Shown: positions 1-7,765 of the stretch, piece after piece
Layout: each line of letters begins with the position of its first letter
How positions within the stretch are numbered: the first letter of the stretch is position 1
Source of the DNA: Desulfocapsa sp.
GTDB lineage: Bacteria > Desulfobacterota > Desulfobulbia > Desulfobulbales > Desulfocapsaceae
Assembly: GCA_030635405.1 (NCBI GenBank)
Contig: DAOVZA010000001.1
Location: 1-25,396 of the forward strand
Reading direction: 5' to 3'
Length of the DNA: 25,396 nt
The notes under the pieces: model-generated
What the model saw: the letters and a program-made list of their open reading frames with translations, nothing else
What the model was told of the DNA's origin: nothing
Database searches by the model: none
Translations under genes and position numbers: made by a program

Positions 1-1772
1 ACCAGATCATCCAAGTCTATTATAGGAACAAGAACCCTTTCAGTGTGGAGAACTCCATAAAACTGAACAACAATCACAGGGCAGGAGACATTTTCAGCCA
101 CTGTTTCCAGAATTTTAGGAAAATTAGAATTTTCATCATGGAGTGGATAACTGAGCACAACGGCTTTGGCGTTGTTGTATTCAACGGCAGCCACGAGACC
201 TGATGCGATATTTTGATCGGGAACAACCTCAGTCTTTAGAGAGTATCCCATGCTTTCCACTTCCTTTCTTTCGATCTGAAAGTAGCGAGTTTGTGAGATT
301 GGTTTATCTGCTGGGCGGACAAGTACAGCCATGGGGTGTGCTCTGTAATAATGAGCAAAAATAGTGGCGATTCTGGCGATACCATTTACCGTATGACGGC
401 GTGTGGCACCAAAAACGACAACGTTTTCAGAGGTGCCGGAAGGCTTGAGCTTTTTCCATGTCCAGGGAAGGATCTTTACTCCTGCCTCCGATCTCAAAAA
501 TTGATCACATTCTTTTGCTGTGAAATCAAGGCAGTCTGGATCTACGAGTTCATCGTGTTCAGGAGTTGTTGCTTCCTTTGCGCTGATCACTGCAAATTTT
601 GCGGAAAGTGGGCCAATAAGCTCAGAAAGAAAGACACCAGTAAGAACGACAGGCGTAATAATAGGGGAGCAGAACGCAAGACTGCTGTCTGCGCTGATAA
701 GAAAAATCAGTCCAATGGCAACTCCTGCCTGAGGGATCAGTGTGAAACCAAGATGTTTTCGTACAATATCAGGGGTGTTTCCAAATCGCGCTCCAATCTG
801 GACACCTCCAATTTTTCCTACAATTCTGGTGAGAAAATAAACAATCCCAAGAAGTCCCACGCTACCAAGGGTCTTAATGTCAAGATGGGTGCCGGCAAGT
901 GTGAAGAAGAGTACGTAGATAGGTGGTTCAAAACTATTTAATGCCCTGAATACTCTTACATCCCGTTCTGCCTTGTTCACCAGTGTAAATCCGGCAACCA
1001 TTCCGGCAAGTAGTGCTGAGAGATTCCAATATACGGCAAGCTCACTGCAAAGCAGCAGGATGGCAAGGCCTGCGGTGAGCATCTCGCCATCTTTCTTAAG
1101 CCTTCTAAGTACTGTTTCCAGACAAAATCCCGTAACCCAGCCTAGTAACAACGAGAGAAAAATTTCAAAAAATCCATTGGCAATTGCCAGAACCATGGGC
1201 AATTCGCTCTGACCGATAATCTGGTGGGTAATGGATACAGCAAATCCAAAAAGGATTATGGCCAGGCCATTATCAATGGCAACAATGGCCATAAGGGAGG
1301 ATGTGAGCGGGCCCTTTGCCTTGAGTTCCTGGATTACAAGCAGTGTTGCTGCAGGAGCTGTTGCCACACCAACTGCTCCTAAAAGAATTGAGAGGGCCAG
1401 GTTTTCTTTAAGCTGCCAGCCATCAATTCCAAGTCCGGTAAGGGTCACGACTCCAAAGATAGCAGTTGTAATAAGAATAAAAGTGCAACTCGTTTCAAAG
1501 AGACCAATAAAAAGTACACTTCTGGCATGTTTGGTCAGCTTTTTCAGTTCGATGTGTTCGCCAATACCAAAGGCGATGAGCATGAGAGCAATATTGGTGA
1601 AATGGTCAAGGTTATGACCGATGGATTCTTCTGATATGAGATTGAATCCGGTGGGCCCCATGAGCAATCCGGCAATGATATAACCGGTAACTGAAGGCAG
1701 ATGTATTCGCTGGGATATTTTTGCCGCAATGAGTCCTGTGGCAAGAAGTATAGCGATACCGGCTGTTATCAT
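1..1772 (-). CDS. CPA2-family cation:proton antiporter with C-terminal USP-like domain (partial, 3' end outside window)
   Basis: The gene reads leftward from ATG at 1772-1770 and leaves the window still open, with 590 codons present. The first ~400 residues form a chain of hydrophobic helices with CPA2 signatures: GYIIAGLLMGPTGF (about 30-43), GVATAPAATLLV (135-146) and AIDNGLAIILF (165-175). D167-N168 sits where CPA2 carriers have their ion-binding acidic pair. From about residue 465 the protein is soluble. It contains VVVFGATRRTVNGIARIATI and later VLVPIIDLDDL, which resemble universal-stress-protein nucleotide-binding folds rather than the TrkA-N domain of Kef proteins. The likely role is Na+ or K+/H+ exchange at the inner membrane with a cytosolic regulatory domain. 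The start has no strong ribosome-binding site, so a slightly different start is possible. The ion specificity cannot be read from sequence. Confidence 0.85.
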   Translation of the reverse strand, partial: MITAGIAILLATGLIAAKISQRIHLPSVTGYIIAGLLMGPTGFNLISEESIGHNLDHFTNIALMLIAFGIGEHIELKKLTKHARSVLFIGLFETSCTFILITTAIFGVVTLTGLGIDGWQLKENLALSILLGAVGVATAPAATLLVIQELKAKGPLTSSLMAIVAIDNGLAIILFGFAVSITHQIIGQSELPMVLAIANGFFEIFLSLLLGWVTGFCLETVLRRLKKDGEMLTAGLAILLLCSELAVYWNLSALLAGMVAGFTLVNKAERDVRVFRALNSFEPPIYVLFFTLAGTHLDIKTLGSVGLLGIVYFLTRIVGKIGGVQIGARFGNTPDIVRKHLGFTLIPQAGVAIGLIFLISADSSLAFCSPIITPVVLTGVFLSELIGPLSAKFAVISAKEATTPEHDELVDPDCLDFTAKECDQFLRSEAGVKILPWTWKKLKPSGTSENVVVFGATRRHTVNGIARIATIFAHYYRAHPMAVLVRPADKPISQTRYFQIERKEVESMGYSLKTEVVPDQNIASGLVAAVEYNNAKAVVLSYPLHDENSNFPKILETVAENVSCPVIVVQFYGVLHTERVLVPIIDLDDL

Positions 1773-1939
1773 AGTATATATTTGAGAGTGCTTTTATTAT
1801 GTGAGGATTGCTTTGTGTTTTAATTTACAACTTTTGCTCTTCTTTCCAAAGCAAAAAAAGAAAACTGTTCTTTCCTTTACTAAGGGTGTAAATCCTGTGC
1901 ACTGAGTGGGAAAAAAATTAAAAACCATATGAGGGGAAA

Positions 1940-2350
1940 ATGTATTCCATCTTTGAAACAGAAATTACCGTGCGCCCAGATGATATAGATATGAACAACC
2001 ATGTCCACTACTCCAGATACCTGGATTATATTCTCATGGCTCGTTATGACCAGATGAATAAGGATTATAAAGTGGCAATGGAAGCATTTGTGGAACGTGG
2101 ATTCTCCTGGGTGGCCTCTGAAGTCAATATTCAGTATAAACGACCAATATTATTGCAGGATAAAACTGTTAAGGTCAGGACTCAGCTGGAAGAATTTCAT
2201 GGCGCCAAGGTGATGATTAACTTCTGGATAGTGAAGGGTGAAAATGACAAAGTTGCTGCAAAAGGGCAGGTCAGTTTCACCATGATATCACTTAAAAACG
2301 GACGCCCAACCCGTATTCCAGAAGATATTATAGAGAAGTATCAGGTATAG
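1940..2350 (+). CDS. Acyl-CoA thioesterase of the 4HBT/YbgC hotdog family
   Basis: This 136-residue protein has the size of a single hotdog domain. The N-terminal signature VRPDDIDMNNHVHYSRYLDY (about 11-30) carries the family pattern D-x-N-N-H-V-x-Y. D17 is the expected catalytic acid and N20/H21 lie in the substrate pocket. Such enzymes hydrolyse acyl-CoA or acyl-ACP thioesters in the cytoplasm as tetramers; the acyl substrate cannot be predicted here. The start is supported by GAGGGG a few bases upstream of ATG. The gene stands alone on the plus strand and ends with TAG, overlapping by 10 bp the tail of the convergent diguanylate cyclase gene. Because TAG is an ordinary stop here, it bears on the interpretation of the TAG inside the phosphatase at 23076-23078. 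Confidence 0.8.
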   Translation: MYSIFETEITVRPDDIDMNNHVHYSRYLDYILMARYDQMNKDYKVAMEAFVERGFSWVASEVNIQYKRPILLQDKTVKVRTQLEEFHGAKVMINFWIVKGENDKVAAKGQVSFTMISLKNGRPTRIPEDIIEKYQV

Positions 2351-4119
2351 TCAACATCTGCCATTTGCAGCTGATTGCGGCCCTTATTTTTTGCTCTGTA
2401 CAGTGCTTTGTCAGCCCGTTCAATAAGGCATTCCAGGGTATCACCAATTCTTCCTTCGGCGAGCCCTATGGAAACTGTGAGCGTCTCGTTTGCAATTGGT
2501 TCGGGATGCCTGAATCTTTCAATCTTCAGTCGTAATCGCTCTGAAAAGTTTATTGCTTTATCGAGTGTGGTTCCAGCGAGAAAAATTCCAAATTCTTCGC
2601 CCCCAAGCCGGACGGGCAGATCGCTTGAACGTATTTCTCTTATAATAATTTTTGCTATTTCCCTGAGAGCCGTATCGCCGGCATTATGCCCGTAGTTGTC
2701 ATTAATTCGTTTAAAGTGATCAATATCGATCATGGCCAGATGCATTGAGGTCTTTTTGTCACGTTTCTGGAGATCAAGAATTCTCTGTACCGTGTCTTGC
2801 ATATAAAATCTGGTGTAGAGGTTTGTGAGTGGATCACGACTGGCTCGTTCATAGATATGTTGTCGTTCCATGTCCATGGCTCGAAGCATTGTCTCTCGTT
2901 CCACTGCAACCTGAAGCGGTGCCTGGAATCTTGAAACAATTTTGTTCATGCTGGAGCCAGGGACCAGCGGTTCGCTGAGGTGTATTACGGCAACACCAGT
3001 TACATTCATGTCATCGTTGCTGAGGGGGAGAACCAGGCAGGGATTTTCTCCTGTTTTGTGGATTGGCAGTGCATCCATATCCTGATCCATATTACGCTTT
3101 GAATACCACTCAACCATGCTGATGGAGATAAGCTTCCTTAAATGGTAGGGGGGAACAGACATTTCTCCGCAGAAGTAATCGTCCTGAGTGAGGTGAAGAT
3201 ATTGATCCTTATGGAGCAGGGAATAAAACTCAAAGGATGTAACAGGCAGAAATTTCTGGGTTATGGTTAAAAGACCCGCTGCAATGCTCTTAAAATCTTT
3301 GGAAAGAATCATAAGATCATTTATTTCACGCAGAATTTTGTTAATCTCAGAGAGACGTATAACCTCTGATAGAGCCGGTTCGTCAAGAAAAATACCGCAT
3401 TCCAGTTCCATCATACGCGACATCATGGATTCCACAAGATCCGGTGGAATGATAGAGCCATGCTGTGGCATTATTTGAGTAACAGGAAATTTTTTTATTG
3501 ATTCAATGGCGTGCCGTAAAATGGCATTGCTTGGGATGTAGTGTTCATGAAATGGCCGCATCGCCTCGAAATAGTTCTCATCCTGGGCGTAGAGACTAAA
3601 GTTTTCAGTGAGACCGCCAAAGAGATCGCTGGAAAAGAGGCTTCCACTTTTGTTGTCAAAAGTACAGAAAGCCCCCGGGAAATGGGCATAGGGAGTAAAA
3701 ATAAAGTTTAGAGTTCGATCTTCCAGTGTGAGGGACCAGTCCATGTCTTCAATTAATTGCATGGGAATATCGAGCTTGTAGTGCTTGAGCAGGGCTGCGG
3801 CTCTTCCGTGACATAGAATGGCGGCATCTTCTCGTGTGACAAGTGTATTGATGATTGGTAGAGAGGCCGCAATGTCAGGGTCTTGGTGCTGACAGATAAT
3901 GTAGCGAATGTTGTCAAAGGGGATAATATCTTTGACTTTTCTGAGAGTGGTCTCAAAGGTGAGCAGTGATCCGGGGTCCACAAGAACTGATTGATCGCCT
4001 TGTTCAATGAGATAGGCATGGCATTGAAATGGATCGTTTTTGAGTACATGGCCCACCCACCAGATACGGGGGGCAACTTCGATAGGGGATTCGTCAAATT
4101 TTGTAGTATCGTTTTGCAT
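2341..4119 (-). CDS. ODP-type metallo-beta-lactamase / GAF-like / GGDEF fusion: predicted diiron-sensing diguanylate cyclase
   Basis: The 592-residue protein has three parts. Residues ~10-240 form a metallo-beta-lactamase fold of the flavodiiron/ODP type, with metal-ligand candidates H78, D80 and D82 (ICQHQDPDIAASL), H146 (TPYAHFPGA), D165 (FSSDLFGG) and H220 (MPQHG). The flavodiiron motif HxExDH is altered to HxDxDI, so its last His is missing. There is no flavodoxin domain, so a sensor is more likely than a reductase. Residues ~255-405 look like a divergent GAF domain. Residues ~425-590 are a GGDEF domain starting RDPLTNLYTR, with metal-binding D465, active-site GGEEF (506-510) and an intact inhibitory site RSSD (497-500), so it should make c-di-GMP with product inhibition. 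By analogy with ODP chemoreceptors the ligand may be O2 or Fe(II); that is inference. No membrane segment is seen, and the start lacks a clear ribosome-binding site. Confidence 0.85.
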   Translation of the reverse strand: MQNDTTKFDESPIEVAPRIWWVGHVLKNDPFQCHAYLIEQGDQSVLVDPGSLLTFETTLRKVKDIIPFDNIRYIICQHQDPDIAASLPIINTLVTREDAAILCHGRAAALLKHYKLDIPMQLIEDMDWSLTLEDRTLNFIFTPYAHFPGAFCTFDNKSGSLFSSDLFGGLTENFSLYAQDENYFEAMRPFHEHYIPSNAILRHAIESIKKFPVTQIMPQHGSIIPPDLVESMMSRMMELECGIFLDEPALSEVIRLSEINKILREINDLMILSKDFKSIAAGLLTITQKFLPVTSFEFYSLLHKDQYLHLTQDDYFCGEMSVPPYHLRKLISISMVEWYSKRNMDQDMDALPIHKTGENPCLVLPLSNDDMNVTGVAVIHLSEPLVPGSSMNKIVSRFQAPLQVAVERETMLRAMDMERQHIYERASRDPLTNLYTRFYMQDTVQRILDLQKRDKKTSMHLAMIDIDHFKRINDNYGHNAGDTALREIAKIIIREIRSSDLPVRLGGEEFGIFLAGTTLDKAINFSERLRLKIERFRHPEPIANETLTVSIGLAEGRIGDTLECLIERADKALYRAKNKGRNQLQMADVDYT

Positions 4120-4152
4120 GGCTGATCGAATAGAAAAATTTTATCGGTTAAT

Positions 4153-4183
4153 ATGATCCTCAATCATGAATGATTGAATCATA
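4153..4183. promoter_or_regulatory. Palindromic ATGAT/ATCAT cluster upstream of the diguanylate cyclase gene
   Basis: TCAATCAT (4160-4167) and ATGATTGA (4170-4177) are perfect 8-bp inverted arms two bases apart. The second arm begins another palindrome, ATGATT-G-AATCAT (4170-4182). With ATGAT at 4153-4157, half-sites ATGAT and ATCAT alternate four times in 30 bp. The cluster lies about 35-65 bp upstream of the minus-strand start at 4119, where an operator would be expected. No regulator is recognised, and chance in AT-rich DNA remains possible. Confidence 0.35.
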
Positions 4184-4475
4184 CTCTTTGGAAAAACACC
4201 AGTAAAACAAAATATTGCGCACCTTCTTTGTGTTAGAAAAGTCGTTTTTTTTCAAATAGATGTAGTGCTATAAAATATTGAATATCATTATTTGTATTAC
4301 ACTTTACAGACATAGGTACATCAAAGAAAAAGACACTTTCAAGGTTCGGGCTAACGCACATAACAATAATGCAATTACAGTGCCACGTTATCGTAATTAA
4401 CGTAATCGTGTGGAGTTCTTCTGGAATAGGGCGCGTCACGGGATGTTTCTGATTTACGAGAGAAGTTTAAATTAC

Positions 4476-4529
4476 AAAATCTGTCTACTAAATTAGACAC
4501 TGTCTAACTTAGTAGACAGATTTTTTTTT
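4476..4529. terminator. 49-nt near-perfect palindrome with T-run; probable terminator of the nickel operon
   Basis: The left arm (4476-4499) and right arm (4501-4524) are 24 bp each and complementary except for one A/C mismatch, centred on C4500. On the plus strand the right arm runs into nine T residues (4521-4529). On the minus strand, which is the nickel operon's direction, the stem is followed by four T and then GTAATTT. The position about 100 bp past the nikO stop suits a terminator for that operon. The stronger T-run faces plus-strand transcripts, yet no plus-strand gene lies just upstream. Confidence 0.6.
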
Positions 4530-4628
4530 AGCTGAATTGTAGATTCCATCTGTAGTAATACAATCTTTTAGATTGGTTTAGGGTGGTCATGAAAATGGTT
4601 GTAAATTAGATAGTTAGGTAGGTTTGTA

Positions 4629-5366
4629 TCACGTTCCGTGCTGATGCGGATGTTCACCATAGGGATGAATATGTTCATGGCTGTGAATTTGTTTTTGTTC
4701 ACAACGGGCAAGTTGGCCACTCTGGAGGGTATAGAGAGTTGTGCATGTTGAAGCGAGGAAGTCCATGTCATGTGAGATAATGATATGGGGCATGTCCTGA
4801 GTTCGCAGGATTTCTATCAGTCGTTCTCTTGTTGCAGGATCAAGATTATTGCTTGGTTCATCAAGGAGTAGTAGTTGCGGTTTCATGGAAAGAATGGTGG
4901 CAAGGGCTACAAGTTTCTTTTCACCTCCAGACAACCTGTGGGTAATTCTATCTTCAAATCCTTTCAGGCCCAGATGTTCAAGGGTAGCGATCGATATTTT
5001 TCTGGCATCATCCGGGGACATTCCAAGGTTTAAAGGGCCAAAGGCCACATCTTCAAGAACCGTTGGAGAAAAAAGCTGATCATCTGAATTTTGGAAAAGA
5101 AAGCCAAGTTTGCGTCGTAGATTGCGTAACTCTTTTTCTGTTTCAATCTTTGCACCATCAAGAAGGATTTCCCCCTTGTCTGCCTGCAACAATCCCATAA
5201 TAATCTGAAACAGAGTTGTTTTGCCACAACCGTTGGCGCCGATAAGCCCGATGCGTTCTGAGCTGATAGTAAAGTTAATTTTGTTCAGCAGTTGCGAGTC
5301 GGAGTCTTTGAAGGAGTAGCAGATATCACGGAGTTCAAGCAGTGGCACTTCGTTCATATGGGTCAC
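4629..5366 (-). CDS. nikO: ECF-type nickel/cobalt transporter ATPase NikO/CbiO with His-rich tail
   Basis: The 245-residue ATP-binding subunit of an energy-coupling-factor importer carries the ABC motifs in order: Walker A GANGCGKTT, Q-loop FQNSDDQLF, signature LSGGEKK, Walker B LLLLDEPSNNLDP and the switch His in ISHDMDF. The last ~19 residues contain seven His (IHSHEHIHPYGEHPHQHGT), a probable metal-binding tail that fits nickel or cobalt work. The farthest start is GTG at 5366, overlapping the upstream nikQ stop by four bases; ATG at 5357 is an alternative. It is the last gene of the nikR-nikM-nikL-nikQ-nikO operon. Cobalt cannot be excluded from the ATPase alone, but the NikR and NikL neighbours favour nickel. 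Confidence 0.9.
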   Translation of the reverse strand: MTHMNEVPLLELRDICYSFKDSDSQLLNKINFTISSERIGLIGANGCGKTTLFQIIMGLLQADKGEILLDGAKIETEKELRNLRRKLGFLFQNSDDQLFSPTVLEDVAFGPLNLGMSPDDARKISIATLEHLGLKGFEDRITHRLSGGEKKLVALATILSMKPQLLLLDEPSNNLDPATRERLIEILRTQDMPHIIISHDMDFLASTCTTLYTLQSGQLARCEQKQIHSHEHIHPYGEHPHQHGT

Positions 5367-6124
5367 GATGGAAGAGGGATGAGAGAAAATCCGGCAAGGA
5401 TCAAACTGATAATCAGTAAGCTGAGAAGAAATCCATAATCAATTACGCTGGGTTTGGGCTGGTTTAAGGGAATGAGCCTGCCGCTAAACCCGCGCAGCAC
5501 CATGGCTTGTTGTACGCGTTGGGCACGATTCCAGCTTTTAACAAGGGTCATACCAAAAAGGTAGGCATAGGTTTGATAGGTGTGCAGTGAGTTCGCGGGG
5601 ACAAATCCCCTGAGCTTGGCTGCTCGTTGCAAGCGTTGGTATTCCTGAAAAATAACAAAGAGCTGGCGATAGGAAAAAAGGAGCAGAAATATAAGCTTTA
5701 GGGGCAGTCCAAGCTTCTCCATGCCGTGGCCGAGGCTGACGATGGAAGATGTGGCAAGGAGTGCCAGAAAGCAAAAGAGTATCCCATTTGTCTTTAGAGC
5801 GATAAGCATAGCCATACGCAGGCCATCAGTACTGATGTTAAAAAATAAAAACTTCACTGTCTCATCTCCGCCATATGTGAGAGGCAGAGTAACAAGAAGA
5901 AAGAGAGTGAAGATATTCACAGCCATGATACGTTTTAAGAGAAAAGAAAAATCGGGTTTGGAAAGGATAAGGAGAAGAGCGGTAAAGAAAAATCCGGTTA
6001 TCGCTGTTGTAAATGATGACGTGAGGGCCAGTACCAGACTAAGGCTTGCAGCAGCGATGATCTTGACCCGAGGATCACGTTTATGAAAAAAACTTACACC
6101 GTTTGCAAAGGGTTCCTCTATCAT
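5363..6124 (-). CDS. nikQ: ECF-type nickel/cobalt transporter transmembrane coupling subunit NikQ/CbiQ
   Basis: This 253-residue integral membrane protein has five or six hydrophobic helices. Its cytoplasmic coupling region carries two Ala-Arg-Gly type motifs, AAKLRGF and AMVLRGF, which in this family contact the ATPase dimer. It joins the substrate-binding NikM to NikO in the inner membrane. Its ATG overlaps the nikL stop as ATGA (6121-6124), and its TGA overlaps the nikO start, so the genes are probably translationally coupled. Its length is normal for CbiQ proteins. Confidence 0.9.
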   Translation of the reverse strand: MIEEPFANGVSFFHKRDPRVKIIAAASLSLVLALTSSFTTAITGFFFTALLLILSKPDFSFLLKRIMAVNIFTLFLLVTLPLTYGGDETVKFLFFNISTDGLRMAMLIALKTNGILFCFLALLATSSIVSLGHGMEKLGLPLKLIFLLLFSYRQLFVIFQEYQRLQRAAKLRGFVPANSLHTYQTYAYLFGMTLVKSWNRAQRVQQAMVLRGFSGRLIPLNQPKPSVIDYGFLLSLLIISLILAGFSLIPLPS

Positions 6125-6720
6125 TTATTAGATTGCCCCTTAGGTTTACGGTTTTTCATCCAGCTGATCAGTCCTGCAAGACCAAGAAGATATCCGATTC
6201 CACCCATGATATCTCGAAAGTCCGGCTTTTTGTTTTCTGCTGCTGCGAGGCTTCGTTTTATGGGAGCGAGTTCTTTTTCAAGGAGTTCTCCGATAATCTT
6301 TTTCAGTTCTTCCTTACTCACTTCAGGTGGGGCGGCCTGCCTAATCTCTGATGATTGTTTGCTTGATGGAACTGATACATGGCCTGAGAGATATTCGCTG
6401 GCAGGGACGAGCCACTGGCTTTGATGGCCCTCTCCACCAGAGACTATGATGAGTAAATCCAAAGCACTTTTTTTAGCTACGCTTGGAATTTCAAAGGTGA
6501 AAATTCCCTTTGCGTCCCCAATTCCTTCAAGCAGTACATCTTTGGATTTGTTGTCTTGAACCGTTACTGTTCCTTTAACAAGAGGCCGATTACTGGAAAA
6601 GCTGGATTCCACTGTGATTGTATTGTGAGAGACCCAGGCAAAAACATGAATTTTATGGGCCTGTGCAAGGCAGGGCAGAAGCAGAAGAGAGCTCAGAAGA
6701 AAGAAAGATCGTATAAGCAT
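6121..6720 (-). CDS. nikL: NikL-type accessory subunit of the nickel ECF transporter
   Basis: The 199-residue protein starts with a clear signal peptide ending LPCLAQA. Cleavage there would leave a mature N-terminus of His-Lys-Ile-His, a plausible metal ligand that echoes the Met-His start of NikM. A beta-rich periplasmic domain follows (about 22-140), with HKIHVFAWVSHNTITVESSF typical of NikL proteins. Then come a helical charged stretch and one C-terminal membrane helix (about 167-187) before a basic tail. In NikMLQO importers, NikL takes the place of the small CbiN/NikN subunit. It lies between nikM (15-nt gap) and nikQ (4-nt overlap). No other close role fits this position. Confidence 0.8.
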   Translation of the reverse strand: MLIRSFFLLSSLLLLPCLAQAHKIHVFAWVSHNTITVESSFSSNRPLVKGTVTVQDNKSKDVLLEGIGDAKGIFTFEIPSVAKKSALDLLIIVSGGEGHQSQWLVPASEYLSGHVSVPSSKQSSEIRQAAPPEVSKEELKKIIGELLEKELAPIKRSLAAAENKKPDFRDIMGGIGYLLGLAGLISWMKNRKPKGQSNK

Positions 6721-6735
6721 AGTTATTTGTGAGTA

Positions 6736-7335
6736 TCAGTTAAACGAAAGAATTTCCGGTTGCACCTTGTTTAAAAAGGTGACCACAAACATGGTTATCA
6801 GCCCTTCAATAAGCATCACCGGGAGATGGCTGAGCAGCACAAGGCCTGCAACACGTAAAAACCCCTGATCTGAGAGAAAAAGAGCCGTTGCCATAAGGAG
6901 TGCTGATAGGCAAATAGAACAGAATCCGGCAAGAAATCCAGCACTCATTTGCTGTTTTTTGCTTCCTGTTACCATGGGCTTAAGGAGAATACCAAAGAGC
7001 ACAGCAGGCCCGGCAATAATAAATCCGTTTACACCAAGGACGATTATTCCGCCATATTGAAAGAACAGTACCTGCAAGGCGAGAGCTGTAACAATTGCAG
7101 GAAAGGCACTCCAGCCAAGGATAATACCCAGCAGTCCACTAAGAAGAAGATGCACAGATCCAGGGCCAATGGGTACATGAATTAACGAGGCCACAAAGAA
7201 TGTCGCAGAAAGAAGTGATACGGTCATAATATGATCGTAATCAAGCTTTTTCAAGCCAATGGCTGTACCCACCGTTGTAAGAACTGCACCACCTGCCAAT
7301 ATCGGCGCACTTAAGACTCCTTCTGAGATATGCAT
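6736..7335 (-). CDS. nikM: Nickel-specific S component NikM (CbiM/NikM family)
   Basis: The protein begins MHISEGVLS. In CbiM/NikM proteins the N-terminal amine, His2 and a loop His coordinate the metal in a square-planar site. Here H53 (SLIHVPIGPGS) and H62 (VHLLLSG) lie in the conserved loop that supplies the remaining ligand. About six membrane helices fill the rest of its 199 residues. The ATG at 7335 is preceded by GAGAGAG at suitable spacing, and this start is needed to place His at position 2. It is the metal-binding membrane subunit of the importer and lies 16 bp after nikR, in the same operon. Confidence 0.92.
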   Translation of the reverse strand: MHISEGVLSAPILAGGAVLTTVGTAIGLKKLDYDHIMTVSLLSATFFVASLIHVPIGPGSVHLLLSGLLGIILGWSAFPAIVTALALQVLFFQYGGIIVLGVNGFIIAGPAVLFGILLKPMVTGSKKQQMSAGFLAGFCSICLSALLMATALFLSDQGFLRVAGLVLLSHLPVMLIEGLITMFVVTFLNKVQPEILSFN

Positions 7336-7351
7336 GATTTACTCTCTCAGC

Positions 7352-7762
7352 TTAATGGAGATCAACACCTGTTGAGCTCATGGACAAGTTACTGTTTCGA
7401 ACACCACGCAATGCACTGAGACTATCGGCCAGCCCTCGTACTTCACCCGCTTTGCCGCGTACAATGATTACTTCAAGACAGTTGTCGTGATCCATGTGGA
7501 CATGTGTGGTGGAGACAATCTGATGATGAAAACCGTGCTGTAACTCAGTTACTTTTTCCTGAAGTTTATGCTGGTGGTGATCGTAAACGAGGGAAATAAC
7601 ACCCATCACTTCTTTGTCTGCCTGCCACTCTTTTTCAATAATGCGGTTGCGGATGAGATCACGGAGGGCTTCAGATCGGTTCTGGTAGCGACGATCCTGA
7701 ATGAAGCTATCAAAATCATCGAGAAGGTCTTCTTCCATTGAGACAGTAAAGCGCTTGAGCAT
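7352..7762 (-). CDS. nikR: Nickel-responsive transcriptional repressor NikR
   Basis: The protein has an N-terminal ribbon-helix-helix DNA-binding domain (MLKRFTVSMEEDLLDDFDSF, then NRSEALRDLIRNRI) and a C-terminal ACT-like tetramerisation domain. The nickel-site pattern is present: an upstream His cluster (VYDHHQHK, LQHGFHH) and HVHMDHDNCLEV, in which His-x-His and a Cys are spaced as in NikR. I chose ATG at 7762 (136 residues) because AAGGTG lies six bases upstream; a GTG at 7771 would add only three residues and begin inside that ribosome-binding site. As first gene of the nickel operon it probably shuts off its own transporter when nickel is plentiful. Confidence 0.93.
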   Translation of the reverse strand: MLKRFTVSMEEDLLDDFDSFIQDRRYQNRSEALRDLIRNRIIEKEWQADKEVMGVISLVYDHHQHKLQEKVTELQHGFHHQIVSTTHVHMDHDNCLEVIIVRGKAGEVRGLADSLSALRGVRNSNLSMSSTGVDLH

Positions 7763-7765
7763 TTG

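Larger units (their letters stand above)
4120..4628. other. Intergenic region of 509 bp without a convincing gene
   Basis: This gap separates the start of the ODP-GGDEF gene from the end of the nickel operon, both on the minus strand. It is AT-rich and holds the ATGAT/ATCAT cluster near its left end and the long palindrome at 4476-4524. A 68-codon minus-strand reading frame at 4233-4439 lacks a ribosome-binding site and any recognisable domain, so I do not call it a gene. The region could hold the promoter of the cyclase gene or a small RNA ending at the palindrome, but I see no direct evidence for the latter. Confidence 0.6.

Noticed and set aside
336..941. A 201-codon plus-strand reading frame
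   Set aside because: It lies antisense to the antiporter gene, whose minus-strand frame shows clear membrane helices and family motifs. The plus-strand product has no recognisable domain or ribosome-binding site.
4233..4439. A 68-codon minus-strand reading frame in the intergenic region
   Set aside because: No ribosome-binding site, no known domain and unusual composition. Most likely chance in AT-rich DNA.
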